NCBI RefSeq assembly: GCF_964656455.1
Contig: NC_135718.1
Span: 23,572,449 to 23,636,448 of the forward strand
Source: Halichoerus grypus
Lineage: Eukaryota > Chordata > Mammalia > Carnivora > Phocidae
DNA length: 64,000 nt
Reading direction: 5' to 3'
Under the pieces are notes generated by a model. It was not told the DNA's origin and did no database searches. It saw nothing but the letters and a program-made list of their open reading frames with translations. Shown piece after piece: positions 54,786 to 64,000 of the stretch; position 1 is the first letter of the stretch, and each line of letters opens with the position of its first letter. The position numbers and the translations under genes are program-made.

Positions 54786-55499
54786 GATTTTTATCGAGGT
54801 AAAGACATACCTCAATAACTTGGTCTTTCCATTCTACTCAAAACAGACCACTCAGGGGCTAAACTGTGGAAGATAAGTTGACTAGGTCATTTTAATGAAT
54901 TCGGGAATGCCTTGAGAACTTCTGATGTGTGGCATGACTCTTTGGCGTAGGGCTTTGTGCTCAATCTAAAAAGGATGATATTAAGTGGAAAAATTCAAGG
55001 AGGCTACAAAACTGTTACATGATACAGTATTGGAATTATCAGATTCCTAACGGTCGGGGGGTGGGGAGGAGGGAGGAGCCCTGAGTGTCTCTCTTCCTGG
55101 GTCTGCCATGTAAGAGCAATTACAGGAATCAACTCTTAAACACTGTCAGGGTCAGGAATCTGGAGCTCTTCACTGATGTCCCCGTCCTAGCTAGAAGCAG
55201 AACCTGCCCATTATCCTACTGAGAACGTCTTATCTTGTCCTTAGATCCCTGGAGATAATTTTTCAGTGTAACACACAGTGTTATTTAGTGTGTGTATTTA
55301 GACACTATAATGCACCAAACTTGCAAAGTAAGCTGTTTTCCATTATTACTTTTTTAATGTCTAATGTCAGCTTTGCCACTAATAGCACTTTCTCTCTCCA
55401 GGGAGATCTAAGTGATTTTTGATCCCCTTAAAGCCTCTGTGTGGTAAGTCATGTTTACTTAAAAAAGAAAGAAAGGGGGGGGGGGAAGTCTTGCATTTG
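54786..55499. other. Unique sequence, no gene seen
   Basis: G-rich patches at 55055-55077 and an 11-base G run near 55475-55485. No recognised repeat or exon. Confidence 0.4.
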
Positions 55500-55700
55500 T
55501 GTTGTGCAAAATACTTTCAAACTGTCCCATTTCTGGGTTCTCACAACAACCCTGTAAGATATTCAGGGCAGGTATGGATATCTGAGTGGAACAGATAGAG
55601 GAACTGAAACCCCATGGGGTAAATGATTTACTGAACTACCCCAATTCTTTAGGGCAAGTTAAGAGGGCAGTGAGATATCTCCCATCCCAGACCTAAGGGT
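55500..55700 (-). mobile_element. MIR SINE fragment
   Basis: TTCTCACAACAACCCTGTAA GATATTCAGGGCAGGTATGG, AGAGGAACTGAAACCCCATG and AAGTTAAGAGGGCAGTGAGA, in antisense MIR order. Confidence 0.6.
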
Positions 55701-55736
55701 TTTCTATAAGGCTAGTGGCTTTCAAATATATTTTTC

Positions 55737-55939
55737 TCATATATATATTTTTTAAAGATTTTATTTATTTATTTGAGAGAGAGAGAGAGACAGAGAGAGC
55801 AGGAGCAGGGCAGAGGGGGAGACGGAGAAGCAGACTCCCCGCTGAGCAGGGAGCCCAATGCAGGGCTCGATCCCAGGACCCTGGGATCATGACCTGAGCC
55901 AAAGGCAGAGGCTTAACAACTGAGACATCCAGGCACCCC
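55737..55939 (-). mobile_element. CAN SINE, full length
   Basis: Minus strand: GGGGTGCCTGGATGTCTCAG, TTAAGCCTCTGCCTTTGGCT, CAGGTCATGATCCCAGGGTC, GGATCGAGCCCTGCATTGGG, then (TC) and AAATAAATAAATAAAATC. TSD TCAAATATATTTTT (55722-55735 and 55940-55953) is identical apart from its T-run edge. Confidence 0.95.
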
Positions 55940-55954
55940 TCAAATATATTTTTT

Positions 55955-56539
55955 AATCTTTTTTTCAGAGATAATCAGGCATTTATATATTGATGCCCAA
56001 CATATAAAATAAATAATAGGGAATCTGCTTTATGGAAGTGAGCGGGCGGAGGCTAGCTTCATCATGGGAACCCCTGGAGCATCACAGCAAAAGGCCTGTC
56101 ATGGACACAGTTTGAGAATCACAGAACTAACACAGGTTCCCATCTCCTCTTGTCTCTCCAGTCCTGTCCCGATGAGCATAGCTTCCCAAGTGGGGTGACA
56201 CAAACACTTTTTAAAAATGTGCTAAAATACTGATTCCTTTCATCCACCAGCAGGGCCCAGGAAGCTTGAGCTGTCTGGGGCTGATCTTCTCTACCTCCAG
56301 ATAATTTTCTAGATGGGAAGCACTGCAGAAAGTTTAGTAGGAGTTTATTCATTTTATAACACCACAGGAAGGTCGTCAGCCACACCCAGAACAGAGGAAA
56401 TTCCAAAGAATTCAAGTCTTTCTACATAAAATTTGCAAGCAAAAAAGAAAAGTAAAGTGGGGAGGGGGTGTTACAGAGCAAAGCAAATAAATACAATGTT
56501 TAAATCCTCATTTGAGTAAATTAGCTATAATACAAGGAC
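55955..56539. other. Unique sequence, no gene seen
   Basis: A minus-strand 98-codon frame at 56119-56415 has no motif. CAGTTTGAGAATCACAGAAC near 56109 is slightly MER5-like but too short to call. Confidence 0.4.
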
Positions 56540-57258
56540 ATTATCAAAAACCAAAAGATAACAAGTGTTGGCAAGGATGTGGAGAAATTGAAACCCCTGT
56601 ACTCTGCGGTTGGGATGTAACAGGCATGGGGTAGCCTCTTTAGAAAATGTTATGGAACTTCCTGAAGATACTAAATATAGAAAACCATAGACTCCAGTAA
56701 TCCCACTTTGGGGTATAGATCCAAAAGAATTGAAAGCAGGATCTTAAAAAAGAAGTCCTCTTCTGTGTTTACTGCAGCATTATTTACAATAGCCAAGAGA
56801 GGGAAACAACCCAAGGATCCATCATTGGATGAGTGAATAAAGCAAATGTCACATATATGTACATGGAATACTATTCAGACTTAGGGAAGAAAAAAAAAGA
56901 AATTCTGTTGTATGTGACACCATGAATGAACCTGGAGGTTGGTGCTTTGTGAAATAGGCCACATGCTAAGTGAAACAAGCCAGTCACAGGAGAATGACTA
57001 CTGCCCGATTCCACTTATAGGAGTTACCGAAAATAGTCAAACTCAGAGGCAGAACAGAATGGTGGTTGCTCAAGATTTAGGAGAGGAGAAAACGACGAGT
57101 TGCTGTTCAACAGGTATCAAGTTTCAGGTATACAAGATGCACGAGGTTTAGGGATCCTCTGTACAATGTAATTTTCACAGTTAACAATATCGTATCATGC
57201 ACTTAAACATTTAAGAGGGTAGATCTCATGTTAATGTTTCTACCACAATTTAAAGATC
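56540..57258 (+). mobile_element. L1M 3' end, sense
   Basis: Sense L1: AAGATAACAAGTGTTGGCAA GGATGTGGAGAAATTG, TATAGAAAACCATAGACTCC, GCATTATTTACAATAGCCAA GAG, TCCATCATTGGATGAGTGAA, TACATGGAATACTATTCAGA, then ATGCTAAGTGAAACAAGCCA, ATTCCACTTATAGGAGTTAC, GTTCAACAGG and AATGTTTCTACCACAATTTA. It is the ORF2 C-terminal part plus 3' UTR of an L1MB-age element, with a broken frame. Confidence 0.9.
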
Positions 57259-57655
57259 AAAAAGCTGCTTGATTCAGAGAATTAAAATGTTCATTTTTAT
57301 TTAAAAAATGCTCTTATTAGATAATTGGTGAAATGTGAACACAGTGCAGATATTAGTTGAAATATTTTCTAGTGAAAATAGTAATAATTAAAATTAAGTC
57401 AATGTTAGCAATTAGATAATGGTATTGGATTATTAGGAATCACTATCTCTTAAAACTATAATAAAGTTACATATCTGTATGATGACCAGAATATATAATC
57501 TAAAATAGACAAAATAAGATTAGCTATATATTGTTAGTTGGTAAAGCTGGATAGCAAACACATGAGGGTCTATTACATTAATCTCTATTTTTGAAATTTT
57601 CATCATAATATGTTAAACAAAAATAAACACACTTTCTATGAAAAAGATAGGCACT
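57259..57655. other. Unique AT-rich sequence, no gene seen
   Basis: No recognised repeat or exon. Confidence 0.4.
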
Positions 57656-57857
57656 GGGCACCTGGGTGGCTCAGTCGGTTAAGCGACTGCCTTCGGCTCA
57701 GGTCATGATCCTGGAGTCCCGGGATCGAGTCCCGCATTGGGCTCCCTGCTCAGCGGGGGGTCTGCTTTTCCCTCTGACCCTCTTCCCTCTCGTGCTCTCT
57801 GTCTCTCATTCTCTGTCTCTCAAATAAATGAATAAAATCTTTAAAAAAAAAAAAAAA
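57656..57857 (+). mobile_element. CAN SINE, young, short or no TSD
   Basis: Head GGGCACCTGGGTGGCTCAGT, then CTTCGGCTCAGGTCATGATC, CTGGAGTCCCGGGATCGAGT, CCCGCATTGGGCTCCCTGCT, TCCCTCTGACCCTC and CTCAAATAAATGAATAAAAT with a 15-base A tail. It is the same subfamily as the copy at 29872. Only AGGCAC on each side suggests a target duplication, which is short for L1-driven insertion. Confidence 0.95.
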
Positions 57858-57957
57858 GGCACCAATTGCCAACACAGCAATAGATCAATGAATTCACCAA
57901 CAGTCAGCAAAGTATAATTTGCAGGTCCTAAGAAGACTCAGGATAGAGACCAGAAAG

Positions 57958-57997
57958 ATATATATATATATATATATATATACATACACACACATAC
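57958..57997. repeat. (AT)n/(AC)n microsatellite
   Basis: AT units at 57958-57982, continuing as ATACATACACACACATAC. Confidence 0.97.
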
Positions 57998-59546
57998 TGA
58001 AGTAATAAACTACCTTTGTGACTGAAAACAAAGCTGGTAATGGCAGCAGAGTAGAGAGTTTTGGGAATCAAAGTTAATCAGAGAAAGTGCTTTGAAGAAA
58101 TAAAATTGCAAATGGCTGTAAGTATAGTCTTATAATTAACAGTGCATACTCAGTTTGGAAGTTAACCATAAATTGTTAAGAGGATTTTTTAAACCATTTT
58201 TTCCCCAAAAAGCAGTTTATCTTCCATGCCTTATTAAAATTATTCTCTATAGTCCCCCCCACACACACTTTAAGTGGTAACTTTGTTAGACAAGTCTCAG
58301 ATTTTGCCCACTGTACCAAGAAATGAAAGCCATGATGCAGAATCAGAGCTGGGAGCAATGGTGTTGGGACAGGTTCAAATGAAGCCCATCACTTGAGTAA
58401 AAATTGATGGCCCTGTCTGTGCCGTGCTGTGCTGTGCATTTCAGTTCAGGGCCTAGAAGAGATTTGTCAAAGGAACGTAACAAGATGTATGGAAGTAGCA
58501 GGTAAGAGTTTTGAAAGCCTTTATAAACTAGAGTAAATCTTGAAACTTTGGGCTTAATCTCTGAAAGTTGGGCTTCTGGGTTTAAGTACAGGTTAACAGA
58601 TGACATATTGTTCAGGGGAAATCCAAGTAAGGCACTTAGGAAAGCATGTCCCAAATAAAACTAAGAAGTCTCCATTACATGGTGCATGCATGCAGTACCT
58701 AAGGGAAACAGACAGGTACCTTTACTGGGATGCCAATCAGCACTGGGGATTGGAAAAAACTGGATCATGTGGGTTTTTTTGTTGTTGTGGTTGTTCCTGT
58801 TGTTGTTGTTGTTGTTTTTCAAGAAAGTGTCCTCCGTGGCTCACTCCCAGCCAATGGTTGCCACGCTAAAAGCCAGGCTTTTGTGTACAGTTTTTCAGAT
58901 TTTTTTAGGAAGAGCCAGAAATTTAAATGAGTATGTGAAATCTTCTGTTTACATAATGTTGGCATGATGTCCAAATTTATTAAGTCTTTGTGGACATGCC
59001 TACCAAACAAAACCCAAATACAGGTCACGTTCTGTCTGAAGACAGCAAGTTATGCAAACTCTGGTCTATGTTCATCCATTTTTTAAATCCCTGTCCTCTG
59101 ATTTTTTTCCCCATATTTAACTTGGTTCAGGACTAGCAGCAATATTTTTCCCAAACTGCATTTGTTTTCTTGGACCTTTCCTGTTGTTTCAGACTTTTAA
59201 AAAAAGTCTCATTTCAGAATCCTTCTTCATTTTGTTTGTGGAATATTGTTGCAGAGAACATAAAAGAATGAAAATGAATGGGGAGGGAGTTGGTAGGAGA
59301 AATTGGGGACTAATCTGTAAGCTTCCTTTCCTTGGGCAGGTTAGAGCTTGGTGCTTAGGAAACCCACCTTAACAGTTTCACTTTTATGTGAACTTTCAAA
59401 GAATGAACAATAGGGTTCTCTAACCAGAGCTGAAAAAGTTGTGAATCACTGTGTATAACTTAGACTTCTGACAAAAAAAGAAATAAATAAGCTAAACTGA
59501 CTCTTCCATTGGTTATCTATGCTGTACTCACAGATGATGGTACACA
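57998..59546. other. Mostly unique sequence, no gene seen
   Basis: A (GTT)n run at 58780-58819 explains the Cys/Val/Leu-rich frames there. GTGCTGTGCTGTG at 58424-58436 is a small tandem repeat. The 103-codon minus-strand frame 58343-58654 has no motif. Confidence 0.4.
58780..58819. repeat. (GTT)n microsatellite, imperfect
   Basis: GTT units interrupted by GTGG and CCT. Confidence 0.95.
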
Positions 59547-59561
59547 GGTATCTCTGATTTT

Positions 59562-59812
59562 ATTTTATTTTAATTTTTATTTTTTTTAGAGAATGAGTTT
59601 TTTGTTTTGTTTTGTTTTGTTTTAAAGATTTTATTTATTTATTTGACAGAGAGAGACACAGCCAGAGAGGGAACACAAGCAGGGGGAGTGGGAGAGGGAG
59701 AAGCAGGCTTCCCGCCGAGCAGGGAGCCTGATGCGGGGCTCAATCCCAGGACCCTGGGACCATGACCTGAGCCAAAGGCAGACGCTTAACGACTGAGCCA
59801 CCCAGGCGCCCC
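59562..59812 (-). mobile_element. CAN SINE with long interrupted A tail
   Basis: Minus strand: GGGGCGCCTGGGTGGCTCAG, TCGTTAAGCGTCTGCCTTTG, GCTCAGGTCATGGTCCCAGG, GGATTGAGCCCCGCATCAGG and CTCTGGCTGTGTCTCTCTCT, then AAATAAATAAATAAAATC. The tail runs on through (AAAAC) units, CTCATTCTC and AAAATAAAATAAAAT. TSD GGTATCTCTGATTTT (59547-59561 and 59813-59827) is identical. Confidence 0.96.
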
Positions 59813-59827
59813 GGTATCTCTGATTTT

Positions 59828-60966
59828 AAACTGACCCAGTGAGGCAAGTAAGTGTAAGCATTTGGGAGGAAAGGTGGGGATACCATGGTGATTACTTATT
59901 GAGTCTTCCAGGCCACAGTGATATAAAGTGCGACACCCACAAATGCATAGGGGAGACAGGATGTTATGGAGAGACGGCTGGGCTGGGAGTTAGAAATTAG
60001 GATCCAGTCCCAGCTCCGCTGCCAACAAGCTGCAAAAACCTCTTTCTGCTCCTGGTTCACTATTTATTTACTATTTATACCTTGCCAATTTCCAAAACAG
60101 ATTGGAGGTGGCTTTCAATAAAAACCACTAATGTATCAGAACTCTTTTACAAAGTAACAACTTGAGATTTAAAAAAAGTACTTACTAAGCTAAGTGAGTA
60201 TAATGTAATGAGCACCCACTGCTGCTGTGAGCGCCATGGTAACAGAATAAAGCAGGAGACAAGTTACATCCCTGTCATCATCTATGGGTCTCAGTTTTCT
60301 TACTTACAAAATGGGTGAGAAAAGAGAGTTGGATGAAATCACTTTTTAGGTCTTTCAATTGTTTCTGTTACAATGTGAAACATACATTTCCAAAAAGAAT
60401 TCCTCACATTCAGCACAATCAAACACTAGCAGGGCTTATGGGAAAATTTGGGGTCAGGTACTTAACTCATAACCTATGTAACTTTGTAACCAGAGAACAA
60501 TAAGAATAAATAACAATGCTAATGAAAATACTGGTATGGTTTAAAAGAAATACAAAAATCCCAAGTGAACAGATACTATAGTACTTAGAAGACTTTACCA
60601 GGGAGGGTCCTGAATATAGGTTCATGCAAAAAATTTCTATATAAAGAAAAGTTGGGACTTATGGGTTCAAGGACAGAATGCACACAGATCAGGTAAAATG
60701 TAAAAGTGGCATTTCAAGATGGAGCAGAAGCCATGGGACTCCATTCCTCAGCAGACTGCTCATGGACTTTCCGTTCAGTCACAGAGAAATCCATGACCAG
60801 GAACTGGTCAGTCTCAGATGACCTATATTTCTAAAAAGATGTCTGAGAATTTCTGCATTGGACAAGACATGACTGGAAAGCTTTAGTTACACAGAATATC
60901 GATTTGGGGAAGACAAGGCCACAAAAGCCCATAAGGAAGGATATAGCCACAAGGAGGTTACAGTCT
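59828..60966. other. Mostly unique; MIR pieces at 59965-60060 and 60255-60350
   Basis: GGATCCAGTCCCAGCTCCGC TGCCAAC (60000-60026) and ATGGGTCTCAGTTTTCTTAC TTACAAAATGGGTGAGA (60284-60320) are the two halves of a plus-strand MIR core. About 200 bases of other sequence lie between them, so they may be one MIR with an old insertion. No gene seen. Confidence 0.45.
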
Positions 60967-60982
60967 AAAATTGCAACCTAGA

Positions 60983-61224
60983 GGGGCGCCTGGGTGGCTC
61001 AGTCGTTAAGCGTCTGCCTTTGGCTCAGGTCATGGTCCCAGGGTCCTGGGATCGAGCCCCGCATGGTCCCAGGGTCCTGGGATCGAGCCCCGCATCGGGC
61101 TCCCTGCTCGGCGGGAGGCCTGCTTCTCCCTCTCCCACTCCCCCTGCTTGTGTTTCCTCTCTCGCTGTGTCTCTCTCTGTCAAATAAATAAATAAAATCT
61201 TTAAAAAATAAAATAAAATAAAAT
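60983..61224 (+). mobile_element. CAN SINE with internal 31-bp duplication
   Basis: Head GGGGCGCCTGGGTGGCTCAG, then AGCGTCTGCCTTTGGCTCAG. The 31-base unit at 61031-61061 (CATGGTCCC...GCCCCG) is followed at once by an identical copy at 61062-61092. It continues CATCGGGCTCCCTGCTCGGC, GTCTCTCTCTGTCAAATAAA and (AAAAT)n. TSD AAAATTGCAACCTAGA (60967-60982 and 61225-61240) is identical, so it is young. The duplication spans the junction just after the tRNA-related head. Confidence 0.97.
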
Positions 61225-61240
61225 AAAATTGCAACCTAGA

Positions 61241-61465
61241 AAGGTTGTGAGAGAGAATGTAGGAGAATTTTGAAAAAAAATGGGGGGAGGCATGAAAAGA
61301 CACTAGAATATGGAAGGGAAGATAGTGAATATGTGCACAGTGGATGTGGTAGCAAACTGAATCAGGAAATCTTGTTTGACCAAAAGAGAATACATGGAAG
61401 CATTGAGAAAAAAAATGGACGGAATTATCCAGCCATCCCCATGTTGGGGGATAAAATTCCTTTAA
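61241..61465. other. Unique sequence
   Basis: Short unique spacer. The 151-codon minus-strand frame from 61480 runs into the SINE and ends there, so it is not a gene. Confidence 0.45.
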
Positions 61466-61655
61466 ATCAACCAGGGACAATTTTGCTCCCCAGGGGAATT
61501 TGGGAATGCCTGAAGTGGTTTCCGTTGCTCCAACTGGAGATGTGCTACCAGCATATCATGAAAAAATCCAGTTACACAACACACAGGATAGGCCCCGCCA
61601 ACAATGAATTATCTGACCCAAAGTGTCAGGAGCGCCATCGTTGAGAATCCCTACT
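61466..61655 (+). mobile_element. MER20-like hAT-Charlie element
   Basis: GGGACAATTTTGCTCCCCAG, GGGAATTTGGGAATGCCTGA, GTTGCTCCAACTGGAGATGT, GCTACCAGCATATC, CAACACACAGGATAGGCCCC, AATGAATTATCTGACCCAAA, GTGTCAGGAGCGCCATCGTT and GAGAATCCCTAC follow the MER20 consensus in order. Only the 5' terminal repeat is partly lost. MER20 is nonautonomous, so it encodes nothing. Confidence 0.82.
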
Positions 61656-62738
61656 TTAAATAAAGATAGGGCCACTTTTGCAGTCTGGAATCAATGCTTT
61701 AAATATGATTAATAAGTTTTTTTTTTTAGGTAATTTTCCATGACCCATTCTGCTTCCCATGACCTAAGTGGAAGTTGTACAGACTTTTTTCAATCCCTGG
61801 TGTGATGACCTCGAGACACATCTATTCCCACCAACCTGATCCTTAAAGCCTTAAAATGAAGCTTGGCTCAACCCTGATCCATGTCTGAATGTCATTTAAA
61901 ATGTTCCCATTTAGATTATTTTCTGCCCTTTTCTATGATTTAGTTCTTTTGACTTCGAACAGATTGGTGTTTTGACATAGAGAAATGACCTTCCGGTCCT
62001 GATTATGACTCTTTCTCTTCCTTCAGTCTGAGACTTTTCTGATGTCCTGAGTTTTATCACTCTCAAGTGGTATTCATGACAGTCAATTAAATAGGGGGGA
62101 AAACTCTCTAATTTTCGCATTTTCAGCGTACAACCAAGTTTCTGAACATTTGATGGCCCCTTTGTGCTTCCTCAAGGTACTACCTTTATGCCAAACATAG
62201 TTTTAACTGCTAAAATTATGAAAATAGCCCTTAGATTAATAATACTTGGTTTGAAGAAGATGAAATGAATCAGAAGAAAACAAAGAACTAGAGTCAAAAG
62301 AATTGCTTCTATAAGAAAGCAGAAGAAATATGTTCTTACAATTACATGAGGAGAAAGATATCAGCACAAACAATTGACATTAACATTTATGTTTCTCTGG
62401 GATTTAGAACAAATTGCTGCATGGTTGAAGTTTAGTTAACCTAGAATCTTTAGTTTGGAAGTCAGTAGAGAACTCAATTGCACCTTTTGGGTGACCCTGT
62501 GTGCCCATAGTGGATCTGATTTGAATGGGACATTATTATAGAAAAATCTGCCCTTTTCCAACTGTTTCAAATGCCAATTGCATCTGAGGCTTCTCCTATA
62601 AGGGGACATTAATATCTTTTTCTGGCATTTTCCCTCATGATTGACATTCACTAGAAATTTCTCCTCAGCCATTGGTTTCATTAACATTATTATTGCTTTT
62701 GGTTGGCACTCTTCCCTCTACCTAATCCTGTAAAAATC
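61656..62738. other. Unique sequence, no gene seen
   Basis: No recognised repeat over about 1.1 kb. An 83-codon minus-strand frame at 62436-62687 has no motif. Confidence 0.4.
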
Positions 62739-62750
62739 AGAAGGCATTCT

Positions 62751-62957
62751 TTAAAGATTTTATTTACTTATTTGAGAGAGAGAGTGCGAGAGAGAGAGCG
62801 AGAGCACAAGCTTGAGGGTGGGCTGGGAAGGGCAGAGGGAGAAGGAGAAGCAGGGAGCTAAGCAGGGAGCCTGACACGGGACTTGATCCCAGGACCACGG
62901 GATCATGACCTGAGCCAAAGGGCAGACGCTTAACTGACTGAGCCATCCAGGTGCCCC
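62751..62957 (-). mobile_element. CAN SINE, full length
   Basis: Minus strand: GGGGCACCTGGATGGCTCAG, TCAGTTAAGCGTCTGCCCTT, TGGCTCAGGTCATGATCCCG, GTCCTGGGATCAAGTCCCGT, CT-rich middle, AAATAAGTAAATAAAATC. TSD AGAAGGCATTCT (62739-62750) against AGAAGGCATTTT (62958-62969), one mismatch. Confidence 0.95.
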
Positions 62958-62970
62958 AGAAGGCATTTTT

Positions 62971-63574
62971 TTTTAAAGATAAAACTCATTCTCATACATG
63001 TGCTTAACACACAAGAAGGCCATAGGAACCCAGGCTACTGTAAATGGAACAGATGCCAAGAGAGTGTGCTCCCAGACTCTAGGCAGAGGAAGATGTTTAC
63101 AGTTATAGACTATACTTCTCACTAATGTTCCAGAATAGGAGAGAAAGAGAACATGCTTCCACCTCTGTACAGTAAATGTCCCTCATTCTGAGGACAATAA
63201 AGGGCCATTTCATGGACATCACATCTACCCTTTCTATAGCCTAAATGGAAAGCAGCAATACACAGTTAACTAAAGAGGTGGCTAGAAAGTTTCACTAGAG
63301 CACAATGAAAGGAAATTATAGTAATTTCTTCACTGGTCTCTGAGACTATGTGCATATGTGTGCAAATGCTTGCAAGTCCGTCTGTGTACAAAAATGAATG
63401 CATCTCACTTTTGTGCTCCTCACGGTGGATCCTGAATTTTAGGATTTATGAGCTGTCAGAATTTCAGTAAGTGAAAATGTCATCTTATTTCTAATGATAT
63501 ATTTGATTAAGCCATGCAGATATGTAACAGAGATTCTTCAGTTTATTGAGACCAATCAGTATTTCAAATTCTTT
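62971..63574. other. Unique sequence, no gene seen
   Basis: No recognised repeat or exon. Confidence 0.4.
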
Positions 63575-63685
63575 CTGTATTGGTAACTAGCATTTACAGA
63601 ATGCCTCCTATGGGCATCAGACACTATGCCAAGGGTTATACACACATTATTTTATTTAATTCTCCTATGGCCTAGAATTATGTGT
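63575..63685 (-). mobile_element. MIR SINE fragment
   Basis: TAACTAGCATTTACAGAATG CCTCC, TGGGCATCAGACACTATGCC AAG, ACACATTATTTTATTTAATT and CTCCTATGGCCTAGAATTAT are in antisense MIR order. Confidence 0.65.
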
Positions 63686-63689
63686 TCAC

Positions 63690-64000
63690 CAAATCATTCC
63701 TTTCAAGGGAAATATATTTTCCAGCCCCCTTGAAGTTAGGTGGGGCCATGGGGACTGCTATGGTCAATAAAATGTGGGCAGGAGTAATGCACGCCATGTT
63801 CAGAGCTTTCCCTTCCTATCAGTCATGGACTCCTTTGCACGCATACTCTCTCTTTCTTTCCTCATTGGTTGACTGGATGGAGAAGGTCCAGGGGAGGATT
63901 CTGAGGCCTGTGAGAGCCACTAAGTGAAGACTGTGTGGACTCTGTGGAGGAAGGCCACTCAGGAAAGCTGGTGGGGATTAGAATAACTGATGAGTTTTTA
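63690..64000 (+). mobile_element. LTR-like old repeat, runs off the window
   Basis: CCAGCCCCCTTGAAGTTAGG TGGGGCCATGGGGAC, TGGTCAATAAAATGTGGGCA GGAGTAATGC and TTTGCACGCATACTCTCTCT match the 'cccttgcagctaggtgtggccatgtgac…ggccaatgagatgtgagcagaagtg' pattern of old MaLR-like LTRs. The 81-codon frame inside it is not a gene. Confidence 0.45.

Noticed and set aside
61025..61480. 151-codon minus-strand frame
   Set aside because: Begins in or beside a MER20-like element and ends inside a young SINE; the 31-bp duplication lengthens it.

Overview
This is a vertebrate nuclear, non-coding window from a carnivoran. It holds many tRNA-derived CAN (SINEC) elements, with a head like GGGCGCCTGGGTGGCTCAG, a CT-rich middle and an AATAAATAAAATCTTT tail. 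It also holds carnivore-type L1 3' ends and old mammal-wide MIR, L2, L1M, MaLR and hAT-Charlie remnants. The younger SINEs are of the 'GGGCGCCTGGGTGGCTCAG...AAGCGTCTGCCTTCGGCTCAGGTCATGATCC' type (described in pieces below). None has the young dog head (GGGATCCCTGGGTGGCGCAG), so an arctoid caniform (bear, seal, mustelid or relative) fits better than a dog. That is inference from remembered subfamily patterns, not a database search.

I found no exon, gene, tRNA, rRNA, CRISPR array or other functional gene that I can support. Every open frame over 100 codons is a chance frame, lies in a repeat, or runs into one. The best protein homology belongs to retrotransposons: an open 181-codon L1 ORF2 C-terminus on the minus strand (23847-24392) with its zinc-knuckle residues intact, and a decayed L2 reverse transcriptase (about 18915-19270, minus) whose YADD box reads YAND.

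Layout: 0-5 kb has an L1M tail split by a SINE, then L2 and LTR remnants. 5-13 kb is mostly unique AT-rich sequence with MIRs, a purine-rich tract with a G-quadruplex pattern, an unidentified old repeat (6.3-6.7 kb) and an LTR-like block (9.2-9.65 kb). 13.05-15.4 kb is an antisense L1 ORF2, followed by a MaLR LTR. 17.3-24.8 kb is the most mobile-rich part: a truncated SINE, a long L2, an L1 nested in a MaLR LTR, a 145-bp L1, a 1-kb L1 with a two-module 3' UTR, an hAT fragment and old SINEs. 25-41 kb carries LTR remnants, MIR/L2 fragments, a composite L2 broken by a SINE and a MIR, an antisense L1M/MLT1 block and a second L1M split by a SINE. 41-64 kb has scattered SINEs, MIRs, L2s, a 53-bp GT microsatellite, a MER20-like hAT remnant and several repeat-poor AT-rich stretches that may be conserved non-coding elements.

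The window therefore looks like intergenic or deep-intronic DNA. No genes work together here; the content records layered retrotransposition (old MIR/L2, then MaLR/L1M/hAT, then CAN SINE/L1). Boundaries of young elements come from target-site duplications (TSDs) I could read. Boundaries of old repeats are approximate, and family names were assigned from memory of consensus patterns.
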